Assembly (NCBI GenBank): GCA_035574175.1 | Contig: DATLZB010000187.1 | Location: 1-10,485 of the forward strand | Source of the DNA: DATLZB01 sp035574175 | GTDB taxonomy: Bacteria > Pseudomonadota > Alphaproteobacteria > Rhizobiales > Hyphomicrobiaceae | Length of the DNA stretch: 10,485 nt | Reading direction: 5' to 3' | Shown: one piece after another, positions 1 to 6,775 of the stretch | Layout of the letters: every line of letters begins with the position of its first letter | Numbering within the stretch: the first letter of the stretch is position 1 | Translations under genes and position numbers: made by a program | Notes under the pieces: generated by a model | Told to the model about the DNA's origin: nothing | The model's database searches: none | What the model saw: only the letters and a program-made list of their open reading frames with translations

Positions 1-570
1 CGCGCCCAGGTCTCGCGCCGCCACGGCGACGGCGGCGGCCGCCTGTGCCGGCTGATAACCGAGATTGGTGAGGGCTGACACGGCTTCCGCAGCGGCATCG
101 CCGGGCGGCGGCCCGACCCCGGCGCCTCCGTTGCCCACCGCCGCCGCGGCGTTGAACCCGCCCGTCACCAGCGCCGGCCCCTTGTCCTTGAGCTCGGCCA
201 CGATGCGCTGCGCCAGCTTCTTGCCGACCCCGGGCGCCTGCTCGACCGCCGCCCAGTCGCCGAGTGCGGCGGCATTGGCGAGATCGCGCGGCGACAGCGT
301 GCCGAGCACCGACAGCGCAATCCGTGCACCGACGCCCTGAATGGTTTGCAGGGTGCGGAACCAAGCGCGCTCCACCTCGCTCGTAAAACCATAGAGCCGG
401 ATCGCGTCCTCGCGCACGTGCGTTTCGACGGCGAGCTGGGCCGCCGCGCCGACGGAGAGACTGCGCAAGGTTCGCGCCGAGCACAGCACCTCGTAGCCAA
501 CGCCGTTGACGTCGATGATGGCGTGCGCCTCGCCGATCGCCTCCACGACACCCTTGAGCTTGCCGATCAT
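1..570 (-). CDS. ruvA: Holliday junction branch migration protein RuvA (3' end outside window)
   Basis: RuvA forms a tetramer that holds the four-way Holliday junction and recruits the RuvB motor for branch migration in recombinational repair. The protein starts MIGKLKGVVEAIGE, the conserved beginning of the N-terminal OB-fold domain (about residues 1-65). It continues through helix-hairpin-helix segments (TIQGVGARIALSVLGTL at about 80-97 and QAPGVGKKLAQRIVAELKD at about 110-130). It reaches the C-terminal RuvB-binding domain (ALTNLGYQPAQAAAAVA). 190 codons are present and the family is about 205, so only the last residues are missing. The ATG overlaps the ruvC stop as ATGA, and a GGAG at plus-strand 579-582 lies 8 nt upstream inside ruvC. 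This indicates translational coupling. ruvB would be expected next, beyond the left edge. Identity is secure. Confidence 0.96.
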   Translation of the reverse strand, partial: MIGKLKGVVEAIGEAHAIIDVNGVGYEVLCSARTLRSLSVGAAAQLAVETHVREDAIRLYGFTSEVERAWFRTLQTIQGVGARIALSVLGTLSPRDLANAAALGDWAAVEQAPGVGKKLAQRIVAELKDKGPALVTGGFNAAAAVGNGGAGVGPPPGDAAAEAVSALTNLGYQPAQAAAAVAVAARDLGA

Positions 571-1094
571 CGCCGCATCTCCGCAGCCACCGAGCGGGCC
601 AGCACCTGCCCGTTTGCCCGATGGTTCGCGTGGCAGATGGCGATGGCGAGCGCATCGGCCTCATCCGCGCTATTGAAGCGGGCCTTGGGCAGCAGGAAAC
701 CGACCATGGCCGCAATCTGGCGCTTCTCGCCGTGGCCGGTGCCGGTCACCGACTTTTTGACCACGTTGGGGGGATACTCGGCTATGCGCAGCCCCCGCTG
801 GGCCGGCGCCAGCAAGGCCATGCCGCGAGCCTGGCCAAGCTTCAGCGTGGCCCGCGCGTCCTTGTTGACGAAAGTCTCCTCGACCGCCGCCTCCTGCGGC
901 CGGAAACTTGCGATCACGGCGCACAGCCCTTCGTAGAGTTCCCGCAGCCGGTAAGCGAGCTCCTCCTGCCCGTCGGAGGTGATGAGGCCGCTCTCGACAT
1001 AGGCGAGCCGCACGCCGTCCGATTCGATCACGCCCCAGCCCGTGCGCCTGAGCCCGGGATCGATGCCGATGATGCGAATCGAAGCCGATGTCAT
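567..1094 (-). CDS. ruvC: Crossover junction endodeoxyribonuclease RuvC
   Basis: RuvC is the dimeric Mg-dependent nuclease that cuts Holliday junctions bound by RuvAB. The protein is 175 residues from this ATG, close to the E. coli length of 173. All four catalytic acids of the RNase H-like fold can be placed: D12 in IIGIDPGL, E72 in AVEETFVNKD, and D144 and D147 in SADEADALAIAICH. The KLGQARG segment (85-91) is typical. One small deviation is NKD where most members have NKN. The start is not certain: an in-frame ATG at 1106 (MAPFMTS...) has GGAGGAAAGG upstream and would add four residues. The 3' end overlaps ruvA by 4 nt. The VOC gene lies 84 nt upstream in the same direction, so a shared transcript is possible. 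I found no alphaproteobacterial LexA box (GTTC-N7-GTTC) just upstream. Confidence 0.96.
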   Translation of the reverse strand: MTSASIRIIGIDPGLRRTGWGVIESDGVRLAYVESGLITSDGQEELAYRLRELYEGLCAVIASFRPQEAAVEETFVNKDARATLKLGQARGMALLAPAQRGLRIAEYPPNVVKKSVTGTGHGEKRQIAAMVGFLLPKARFNSADEADALAIAICHANHRANGQVLARSVAAEMRR

Positions 1095-1178
1095 GAATGG
1101 CGCCATACCACGGCGCCTTTCCTCCGCGTAGGTGGCCGGCGTCGGCGTGTGGACCGGGCGACCGAGCCCCACGCGATC

Positions 1179-1709
1179 TCACGCGCCTTCCCTGAGCAGA
1201 TCGGCAACATCGAGCGGGCGCGTGAACATGGCGAGATGGCCCTCGACCGTGCGCGGCCATTCCGCCTCGGGCCGGTCCCGGTAAAGCTCGACGCCGTTGC
1301 CGTCGGGGTCGTCGAGGTAGAGGGCCTCGCTGACGCCGTGGTCGCTGGCGCCGGTGAGGGCAATACCCGCCGCCCGCACCCGGCGCAGGGCGTCGGCCAG
1401 CGCGACGCGCGTCGGATAGAGGATGGCCAGGTGATAGAGGCCGGTGCTGCCTCTTGGCGGGGCCGCGCCCCCGCGGCTCTCCCAAGTGTTGAGCCCGATG
1501 TGGTGATGATAGCTGCCGGCTGCGATGAAAGCGGCCTGATCGCCGTAGCGCTGCTTCAGCTCGAAGCCCAGCACGCCGCAGTAGAAGCCAAGCGCGCGGT
1601 CGAGGTCGGCGACCTTGAGATGCACATGGCCGATGCGCACGCCAGCACCGAGCGGTCGCGGCGTCCGCTCCTTCTCGATGGCTGGAAGGAAGAAAGCAGT
1701 CTGCGGCAT
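1179..1709 (-). CDS. VOC-family metalloenzyme (catechol 2,3-dioxygenase/glyoxalase-like)
   Basis: This is a 176-residue member of the vicinal oxygen chelate superfamily, made of two beta-alpha-beta-beta-beta halves around a divalent metal. The first half starts IGHVHLKVADLDRALGFY (26-43) and carries YHHHIGLNTWES (67-78). The second starts GLYHLAI (90-96) and ends LYLDDPDGNGVELYRDRP (130-147). Probable metal ligands by family pattern are H28 or H30, H93 and E141. The pattern HHHIGLNTWES together with ASDHGVSEALYL matches the CatE-like group often labelled catechol-2,3-dioxygenase, but substrate and reaction cannot be read from sequence. The ATG is preceded by GGAG (plus-strand 1718-1721) at 8 nt, so longer in-frame starts are unlikely. 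It is divergent from the AidB-like gene, with 141 bp between the starts, and lies upstream of ruvC on the same strand. Confidence 0.88.
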   Translation of the reverse strand: MPQTAFFLPAIEKERTPRPLGAGVRIGHVHLKVADLDRALGFYCGVLGFELKQRYGDQAAFIAAGSYHHHIGLNTWESRGGAAPPRGSTGLYHLAILYPTRVALADALRRVRAAGIALTGASDHGVSEALYLDDPDGNGVELYRDRPEAEWPRTVEGHLAMFTRPLDVADLLREGA

Positions 1710-1759
1710 GATGGATTCTCCGCTTTGTAGTGTCCGCTGCGACAGGATTGCCGCGATTT

Positions 1760-1776
1760 GCAGCCGCCTCGGCTGC
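1760..1776. promoter_or_regulatory. 7-bp inverted repeat in the VOC/aidB divergent gap
   Basis: GCAGCCG and CGGCTGC form a perfect 7-bp dyad around a 3-nt centre, with TTT on the left flank and AAA slightly further out on the right. It lies 51 bp from the VOC start and 75 bp from the acyl-CoA dehydrogenase start. It could be an operator for one or both genes. A chance GC-rich hairpin is the alternative. Confidence 0.3.
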
Positions 1777-1838
1777 TGGCAAACGGTGGCACGCGGGGCC
1801 TCGCGCGCGCATACTGGGGCCCGAGCCCCCACTCACCC

Positions 1839-1843
1839 GGAGG
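1839..1843 (+). promoter_or_regulatory. Ribosome binding site of the AidB-like gene
   Basis: GGAGG stands 7 nt before the ATG at 1851 and fixes this start over an upstream in-frame extension that would begin near 1758. Confidence 0.75.
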
Positions 1844-1850
1844 ATGGCCC

Positions 1851-3515
1851 ATGACCTCTCCATTCGCCACACACGAGGTCTTGAACCAGAGCCCGCCCTT
1901 CGAGGACGTGAACCTCTTTCTCACCGATCGCGCGCTCCAGGATGCGGTGAAGCGGGAGGGCGGTTCGTCGGCCCTGGAGCGACTCGCCGCGCTCGGCGCC
2001 TGGGCCGGCAGCCGCGAGGCTTTGGAGCTCGGCCGTCTCGCCAACGAGCATCCGCCGCGCCTTCGCACGCATGATGCCAAGGGCCGCCGGCTCGATGTCG
2101 TGGAGTTCCACCCCGCCTACCACGCCCTGATGCAGCATAGCATGGCCGAAGGCCTGCACTGCGCGGCCTGGGAGCGTACGCCGGCCGCCGCATCGACCGC
2201 GGCCGGAGCCAATGTGATCCGCGCGGCCGCCTTCTACCTGACGGCGCAGGTCGAGGCCGGTCACTGCTGCCCGATCACCATGACCAGCGCCGCCGTGCCG
2301 ACGCTCATGCTCCAGGCCGACATCGCCGAGGCATGGCTGCCGCGGATCATGGCCCGCACGTACGACCGGAGATTTGTGCCGGCCGTGCAAAAGAGCGCCG
2401 TCACCTTGGGCATGGGCATGACCGAGAAGCAGGGCGGCACCGACGTGCGTACCAACACCACACGCGCAGAGCCGGTGGCCAACGGCGGGCCGGGCGGCGA
2501 ATACCGGCTCACCGGCCACAAATGGTTCATGTCGGCCCCCATGTGCGATGCCTTTCTGGTCCTGGCCCAGGCGCCGGCAGGGCTGTCCTGTTTCCTGCTG
2601 CCGCGCTTTCTTCCCGACGGCAGCGTCAACGCCGTGCGCTTGCAGCGGTTGAAGGACAAGCTCGGCAATCGCTCCAATGCCTCCGCCGAGGTCGAGTTCC
2701 AGGGCGCTTCCGCCTGGCTCATCGGCGAGGAGGGCCGTGGCGTCGCCAACATCATCGAAATGGTGAGCTGCACGCGGCTCGACTGCGCCGTGGCCTCCGC
2801 CGCCCTTATGCGCCACGCGCTTGCGAGCGCCGTTCATCACTGTCGCCACCGCAGCGTCTTCGGCAGAACGTTGGCTGATCAACCGCTGATGATGCAGGTG
2901 CTTGCCGATCTGGCACTCGAGGTCGAGGCGGCGACTGGCCTCATCTTTCATCTTGCCGCCAGCTTCGACCGCGCACCTGAACCGGTCGCCGCCGCCTGGC
3001 GCCGCCTGATGACCCCGGTCAGCAAGTACTGGGTGTGCAAGAGCGCGCAGGCCGTGATCGGGGAGGCGATGGAATGCTTGGGCGGCAACGGTTACGTGGA
3101 GGAGAGCCTGCTACCGCGGCTCTACCGGGAGGCCCCCGTCAACAGCATCTGGGAAGGCTCAGGCAATGTCATGGCCCTTGACGTGCTGCGCGTGCTCCAG
3201 CGTGAGGCGGACGCCGTCAGGATCGTGCTGGACGACCTCGAGCACCTGATCGGCGGCGACGCAGCACTAAAGGCGGCGCTGGAGCGCATCCGCGCCGTGC
3301 TTTACGAGCCGCGCCTGCTCGATGCACGCGCCCGTGCCCTCACCGAGGCGCTGGCCTTGACCGCCGCCGGAGCGCTGCTGAGAGCCCATGGCCCGCGTGT
3401 GGTGGCCGATCCTTTCATCGCCACCCGGCTCGCCGGCCCGCCCCGTCAGACGTTCGGCCAAAACCTGGAGCGCGCCGACTTGAAGGCCATCCTCGCCCGC
3501 GCCCTGCCCGAATGA
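1851..3515 (+). CDS. aidB: AidB-type acyl-CoA dehydrogenase
   Basis: This is a 554-residue flavoprotein of the acyl-CoA dehydrogenase superfamily, AidB branch (E. coli AidB is 541). The AidB hallmark GMGMTEKQGGTDV lies at 187-199. It is followed by GHKWFMSAPMCDAFLVLAQ, the beta-domain region near the FAD, then RLKDKLGNRSNASAEVEFQGA and the C-terminal helical region with CLGGNGYVEE at 409-418. E435 in NSIWEGSGN aligns with the catalytic glutamate of ordinary acyl-CoA dehydrogenases. The C-terminal extension of about 100 residues after it is rich in arginine, as in AidB, where this region binds DNA. E. coli AidB is part of the adaptive response to alkylation, but its physiological substrate is unsettled, and the role in this organism is inferred from family only. 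No Ada box was seen upstream. It ends 12 bp from the convergent DUF599 gene. Confidence 0.93.
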   Translation: MTSPFATHEVLNQSPPFEDVNLFLTDRALQDAVKREGGSSALERLAALGAWAGSREALELGRLANEHPPRLRTHDAKGRRLDVVEFHPAYHALMQHSMAEGLHCAAWERTPAAASTAAGANVIRAAAFYLTAQVEAGHCCPITMTSAAVPTLMLQADIAEAWLPRIMARTYDRRFVPAVQKSAVTLGMGMTEKQGGTDVRTNTTRAEPVANGGPGGEYRLTGHKWFMSAPMCDAFLVLAQAPAGLSCFLLPRFLPDGSVNAVRLQRLKDKLGNRSNASAEVEFQGASAWLIGEEGRGVANIIEMVSCTRLDCAVASAALMRHALASAVHHCRHRSVFGRTLADQPLMMQVLADLALEVEAATGLIFHLAASFDRAPEPVAAAWRRLMTPVSKYWVCKSAQAVIGEAMECLGGNGYVEESLLPRLYREAPVNSIWEGSGNVMALDVLRVLQREADAVRIVLDDLEHLIGGDAALKAALERIRAVLYEPRLLDARARALTEALALTAAGALLRAHGPRVVADPFIATRLAGPPRQTFGQNLERADLKAILARALPE

Positions 3516-3521
3516 TCCAAG

Positions 3522-3549
3522 AGCCCCTCAGCCTGGCGCGGCGAGGGCT
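3522..3549. terminator. Weak imperfect hairpin between convergent genes
   Basis: AGCCCCTC and GAGGGCT can pair with one bulged base across the 12-bp gap between the aidB end and the DUF599 end, overlapping the DUF599 stop. There is no T tract on either strand, so termination here is only a suggestion. Confidence 0.2.
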
Positions 3550-4250
3550 GCAAGCGAGCGTGAGAAGAAGTCCCGTCGGATTAGAATTGCCAGGATCCAC
3601 ACGGTGGACAGCATGAACAGCACCGGATGGAAATACCAGGCCATCGCCGCGAAGGCATAATAGAATGAGCGGATTCCCCCGTTGGTATGGTTGGCGGCGA
3701 TGCCGATCAGTCGAGCCGCCCGCTCCGCATGGGAATGACAGTCCGTCCTGTTGGTATCCGTCAGTACCGGCATAGCGCCGATCATGATCGCGGCATAGTG
3801 CGACAGCCGAAACGCCCATGCGAACTTGAAGAAGGCGTAGATGAAGATTGCAATCAAGAGCAGCGTCTTGAACTCCCAGAGCGCTGTGCTGTCGCTCGTT
3901 GCAAACGGCAGCCGCCGCAGGAAGGCGCGCATCTGCTCGCCCGAGCCCATGATGGCGGCGAGCCCGCCGATGGCGATGGCGCAGGTGGAGGCGAAGAAGG
4001 CGTTGCCCTGGCTCAAGCCCTGCATGAGGATGGCGTCGACCGCGCGGTTGTCGCGGATCGCCAGGTTGTGCATCCAGGCGACACGCTGGGCCTGCACCGC
4101 CCCGACGATGCTGCGCCGCTCGAGCGCTCTGCACCCCGCGATCAGCTGGTAGCCGCCGAAGGCCAGCACGAACCAGACGGCCGCCAGGAAATCGAGGCCG
4201 CCGATCGGAAGTCTGGCAAGAGCGACGGTCTCGGGCACTGGCAGGCTCAC
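3528..4250 (-). CDS. DUF599-family integral membrane protein
   Basis: This is an uncharacterised membrane protein, recognised as DUF599 from WMHNLAIRDNRAVDAILMQG, the following SQGNAFFAST, and NHTNGGIRSFYYAFAAMAWYFHP near the C terminus. Four hydrophobic stretches can be seen. In the numbering from the alternative TTG at 4304 they are about 38-57, 102-120, 145-165 and 214-242; a weaker one lies at about 170-181. Function is unknown for the family and I do not assign one. The start is uncertain: I chose a GTG giving 240 residues, close to the usual family length. A TTG at 4304 (258 residues) and a GTG at 4238 are also open, and none has a clear ribosome binding site. The PcfJ-like gene ends 85 nt upstream on the same strand (31 nt if the TTG is used), so the two may be cotranscribed. 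Confidence 0.8.
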   Translation of the reverse strand: MSLPVPETVALARLPIGGLDFLAAVWFVLAFGGYQLIAGCRALERRSIVGAVQAQRVAWMHNLAIRDNRAVDAILMQGLSQGNAFFASTCAIAIGGLAAIMGSGEQMRAFLRRLPFATSDSTALWEFKTLLLIAIFIYAFFKFAWAFRLSHYAAIMIGAMPVLTDTNRTDCHSHAERAARLIGIAANHTNGGIRSFYYAFAAMAWYFHPVLFMLSTVWILAILIRRDFFSRSLAALAAPG

Positions 4251-4335
4251 GGGCGCAAGGCGGGGAGACCTGACAACAGCGCCCAACCCGCCGGCCGGTG
4301 TCAAGCCCCGCCGGGCACCGGCCCCAGGTTTACCC

Positions 4336-5547
4336 TCAGGTGAACAGCCAGGATGACACCCCGGCGCGGCGCGCCAGATCGGCGAGATCGGCGTCGAGGA
4401 TGCAGAGCGCCGGATGGGTGAGCTCGACGGGAAGCCACGGCGCGCCGCCCTTTTTGTCGCGGTAGGGTTCCATCAGCCGCGCCCATCCCGCCGCATCGAT
4501 AGGCCGTGGCGGCGGAGCGAGCGCGGGAACACGACGCAGACCGCGCTGCTTGGCGAGCCATGCGTGTCCCGCCTGCCAGACCTCGAGCGGAGCGGGCATA
4601 TTGTGGCGTGCCTTGAGCTGGGTGATGTCGAGCACCCCGGGCTCCCGCATGTGAGCGCCAATCTCGAGCGTGGCTACCCGCGCACCCCCTTTCCGCCGCA
4701 CGCTGAACAGGCGGCAGCGATCGCGTGCGATGCGGTCGGCATACTGGTCGGCACAGTTGTGCATCGCCTGCGCCTCCTCGAGGAGCTGATTGGCATCGAG
4801 CAGCGGTACGAACGTGAAGCCGCCGGCCTCGCCGGGTTCGAGCCACGGATCGCTGATCACCCCTGGTCGCAACACCAGCACGAGCCTTATGCGATTGAGC
4901 CAGCTCTTGGTCGCGCACAAGGCCGTCTCGATGCTGATCTCAGGCCGCCAGGGCACGATCATCAGGCCGTGTGCGGGCCGGAACGGCTGCCCTGAAAACC
5001 AGGCGTAGGCCGCCAGCACTGCGAACAGGCGGCGCGGATCGCCGGGCTCGGCGTAGACCGACTGGTGCGCAAGCCACACCGCGAAATCCTCGTGCACGGC
5101 TTCCGCGGCAAAGCCGACCGCGCTCAGCCAGAACGCGCTTTGCATGCGCGAGCGCGGCAGACAATTGACGATCCGGCGAGCGAAGCTTTCCCCCTCCGGG
5201 ACTTTGGCGGGCCACGCCGAGAAAGCCTCTGGCGGCAGCCGCCTCAGCCACATGGCGAGACCGAGCGCTTCCGCCACCTGCTTGAGCGGCGCACCTGCCA
5301 GCACCAGTTCGATGGCCGCCCGCCGCGCCTCGCGCCCGGTATCGGCCGCGGCGATGGCATGGAGAGCGCCGGGAAAGATCACGGCAAGATCGACGAAGCG
5401 GCTCGACGCGCGCAGCAGCCGGCGTACCTCGCGGCGCACGGCCGGCGCGAATCGCCGGGCCAGCGCCTCCGGATCCCTGCGTGGCTCGGCGGTACTGACA
5501 GCCTGTTCAGGCTCTGCCCGGCCGACGAAGGACCGCAAACTCGACAT
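4336..5547 (-). CDS. PcfJ-like protein of unknown function
   Basis: A 403-residue protein with no signal peptide or clear membrane segment. The N-terminal 200 residues are Arg/Ala-rich and probably helical. The C-terminal half resembles the PcfJ domain first named from the enterococcal conjugative plasmid pCF10. It has a hydrophobic lead-in (TFVPLLDANQLLEEAQA), then MHNC at 262-265 with Y269, a short strand LFSVRR, then VATLEIG and a QLKARHN motif. These match the family layout H-C-x3-Y, LR, TLE, Q-x-K-x-x-x-N. No biochemical role is established for this domain that I can state. The ATG at 5547 is preceded by GGGGA at 8 nt; a TTG at 5562 would add five residues. Base composition resembles that of its neighbours, so it looks resident rather than recently acquired. 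It is divergent from pyrB. Confidence 0.68.
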   Translation of the reverse strand: MSSLRSFVGRAEPEQAVSTAEPRRDPEALARRFAPAVRREVRRLLRASSRFVDLAVIFPGALHAIAAADTGREARRAAIELVLAGAPLKQVAEALGLAMWLRRLPPEAFSAWPAKVPEGESFARRIVNCLPRSRMQSAFWLSAVGFAAEAVHEDFAVWLAHQSVYAEPGDPRRLFAVLAAYAWFSGQPFRPAHGLMIVPWRPEISIETALCATKSWLNRIRLVLVLRPGVISDPWLEPGEAGGFTFVPLLDANQLLEEAQAMHNCADQYADRIARDRCRLFSVRRKGGARVATLEIGAHMREPGVLDITQLKARHNMPAPLEVWQAGHAWLAKQRGLRRVPALAPPPRPIDAAGWARLMEPYRDKKGGAPWLPVELTHPALCILDADLADLARRAGVSSWLFT

Positions 5548-5593
5548 CCGCAACGTCCCCAACTTTTCAGGTCGGGCCAGCCCGCCCTGCCCC

Positions 5594-5612
5594 GAAGGTC
5601 CGAGCCACCTTC
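5594..5612. repeat. 6-bp inverted repeat upstream of the PcfJ-like gene
   Basis: GAAGGT and ACCTTC are perfect inverted arms around a 7-nt centre. The repeat lies 47 bp upstream of the PcfJ-like start codon. It may be an operator or a leader hairpin. There is no other support. Confidence 0.25.
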
Positions 5613-5687
5613 AGACGCTTTTGCGGCGGCGATGCGACGGACTCCGTGTCTTGCACCCGCCGCCACCATTAGCTGGCATTGACCACG

Positions 5688-5753
5688 GCGCAAACCCAGG
5701 CGCAACCCTGCCGCGGCCGGAACAGCTAGCTTCCATGCACAGCGCAATTGCGC
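5688..5753. promoter_or_regulatory. GCGCAA repeat cluster with 12-bp palindrome before pyrB
   Basis: GCGCAA occurs at 5688-5693, 5700-5705 and 5742-5747, and its inverse TTGCGC at 5748-5753. The last two form the perfect 12-bp palindrome GCGCAATTGCGC. The palindrome centre is about 60 bp upstream of the transcription start predicted from the pyrB promoter, a usual distance for an activator site. The binding protein is unknown. Confidence 0.35.
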
Positions 5754-5771
5754 ACCATCTGCCGCCTCGGC

Positions 5772-5800
5772 TTGCACCCGCCGGCATCTCCTCCTATAGA
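5772..5800 (+). promoter_or_regulatory. Sigma-70-type promoter of the pyrB operon
   Basis: TTGCAC (5772-5777) and TATAGA (5795-5800) are separated by exactly 17 nt. Transcription would be expected to start near 5807, only about 4 nt before the pyrB ATG at 5811. No Shine-Dalgarno sequence is visible before that ATG, which fits a near-leaderless message. Confidence 0.55.
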
Positions 5801-5810
5801 TGCCGCTTTA

Positions 5811-6770
5811 ATGAACATCGCCGCCACGTCCACCGACGCGCTGCATGTGCCGCACCGTCACTTGCTCACCTGCGAGCGAATGACGGCGGCAGAGATCAAC
5901 GCCATTCTCGATCTTGCCGACAAGGCCGCCGAGCAGAACCGGCAGGCCAATAAGAAGCGCGACCTCCTGCGCGGACGCACGCTGATCAATCTGTTCTTCG
6001 AGGTGTCGACACGCACGCAGAGCTCTTTTGAACTGGCCGGCAAGCGGCTCGGCGCCGACGTCATGAACATGAACGTGTCGACCTCCTCGGTCCAGAAGGG
6101 CGAGACGCTGATCGACACCGCGCAGACGCTCAATGCCATGCGCCCCGACATTATCGTCGTGCGTCACTATGCGGCAGGCGCCGTCGAACTGCTGGCACAG
6201 AAGGTCGACTGCTCGGTGATCAACGCCGGCGACGGCTCGCATCAGCACCCGACCCAGGCGCTTCTCGATGCCCTCACCATGCGTCGAGCCAAGGGCCGCA
6301 TCGCTGGACTTGTGGTCGCCATCTGCGGCGACATTCTGCACTCCCGCGTCGCCCGCTCCAACATCAATGTGCTGAACACGCTGGGCGCCCATGTACGCAT
6401 CATTGCCCCCTCAACCTTGCTGCCGGCCGAGCCCGATCGCTTTGGTGTGGAAGTGTTCACCAACATGTGGGCGGGCCTGGAAGGCGCCGATGTCGTGATG
6501 ATGCTGCGCCTGCAGCGTGAGCGCATGCAGGGCTCCTACGTACCCTCCTCGCGCGAGTTCTATCACTTCTTCGGGCTCGACCACGAGAAGCTGGCGCGCG
6601 CCAAGCCGGATGCCCTGGTCATGCACCCGGGACCCATGGTGCGCGGTGTCGAGATCGCCTCCACCGTCGCCGACAGCGAGCGCAGCGTCATCCGCGAGCA
6701 GGTGGAGATGGGCGTCGCCGTGCGCATGGCCGTGCTCGAAATTCTTTCCAGGCACCTGCCGAACCGGTGA
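5811..6770 (+). CDS. pyrB: Aspartate carbamoyltransferase catalytic subunit
   Basis: PyrB condenses carbamoyl phosphate with aspartate to N-carbamoyl-aspartate, the committed step of pyrimidine synthesis, in the cytosol. The protein has 319 residues, near the usual 310. Carbamoyl-phosphate contacts are S66-T67-R68-T69 and H145-P146-T147-Q148. S92 and K95-G96-E97 form the loop contributed by the neighbouring subunit. R117-H118, R232 to R235 (RLQR) and H271-P272-G273-P274 complete the active site. No PyrI regulatory subunit is adjacent; instead the gene overlaps a pseudo-dihydroorotase, the arrangement of class A type holoenzymes such as that of Pseudomonas. The start at 5811 is supported by the promoter position; an in-frame upstream extension would begin before the -35 element. 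It is the first gene of a compact operon. Confidence 0.96.
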   Translation: MNIAATSTDALHVPHRHLLTCERMTAAEINAILDLADKAAEQNRQANKKRDLLRGRTLINLFFEVSTRTQSSFELAGKRLGADVMNMNVSTSSVQKGETLIDTAQTLNAMRPDIIVVRHYAAGAVELLAQKVDCSVINAGDGSHQHPTQALLDALTMRRAKGRIAGLVVAICGDILHSRVARSNINVLNTLGAHVRIIAPSTLLPAEPDRFGVEVFTNMWAGLEGADVVMMLRLQRERMQGSYVPSSREFYHFFGLDHEKLARAKPDALVMHPGPMVRGVEIASTVADSERSVIREQVEMGVAVRMAVLEILSRHLPNR

Positions 6771-6775
6771 AGCCG

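Noticed and set aside
621..1730. Long plus-strand open frame of 369 codons opposite ruvC and the VOC gene
   Set aside because: It is antisense to two recognised genes, has no family resemblance and no ribosome binding site. High GC removes stop codons from opposite frames.
1787..1802. TGGCACG resembling the -24 element of a sigma-54 promoter before aidB
   Set aside because: The bases at the -12 position are GCCT instead of TTGC, so the required GC at fixed spacing is missing.
670..1872. Minus-strand open frame of 400 codons overlapping ruvC and the VOC gene in another frame
   Set aside because: The Arg-rich, low-complexity translation is typical of a shadow frame, and it crosses two well-supported genes.
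1833..2951. Minus-strand open frame of 372 codons inside the AidB-like gene
   Set aside because: His/Gly-rich translation antisense to a clear acyl-CoA dehydrogenase; a GC shadow.
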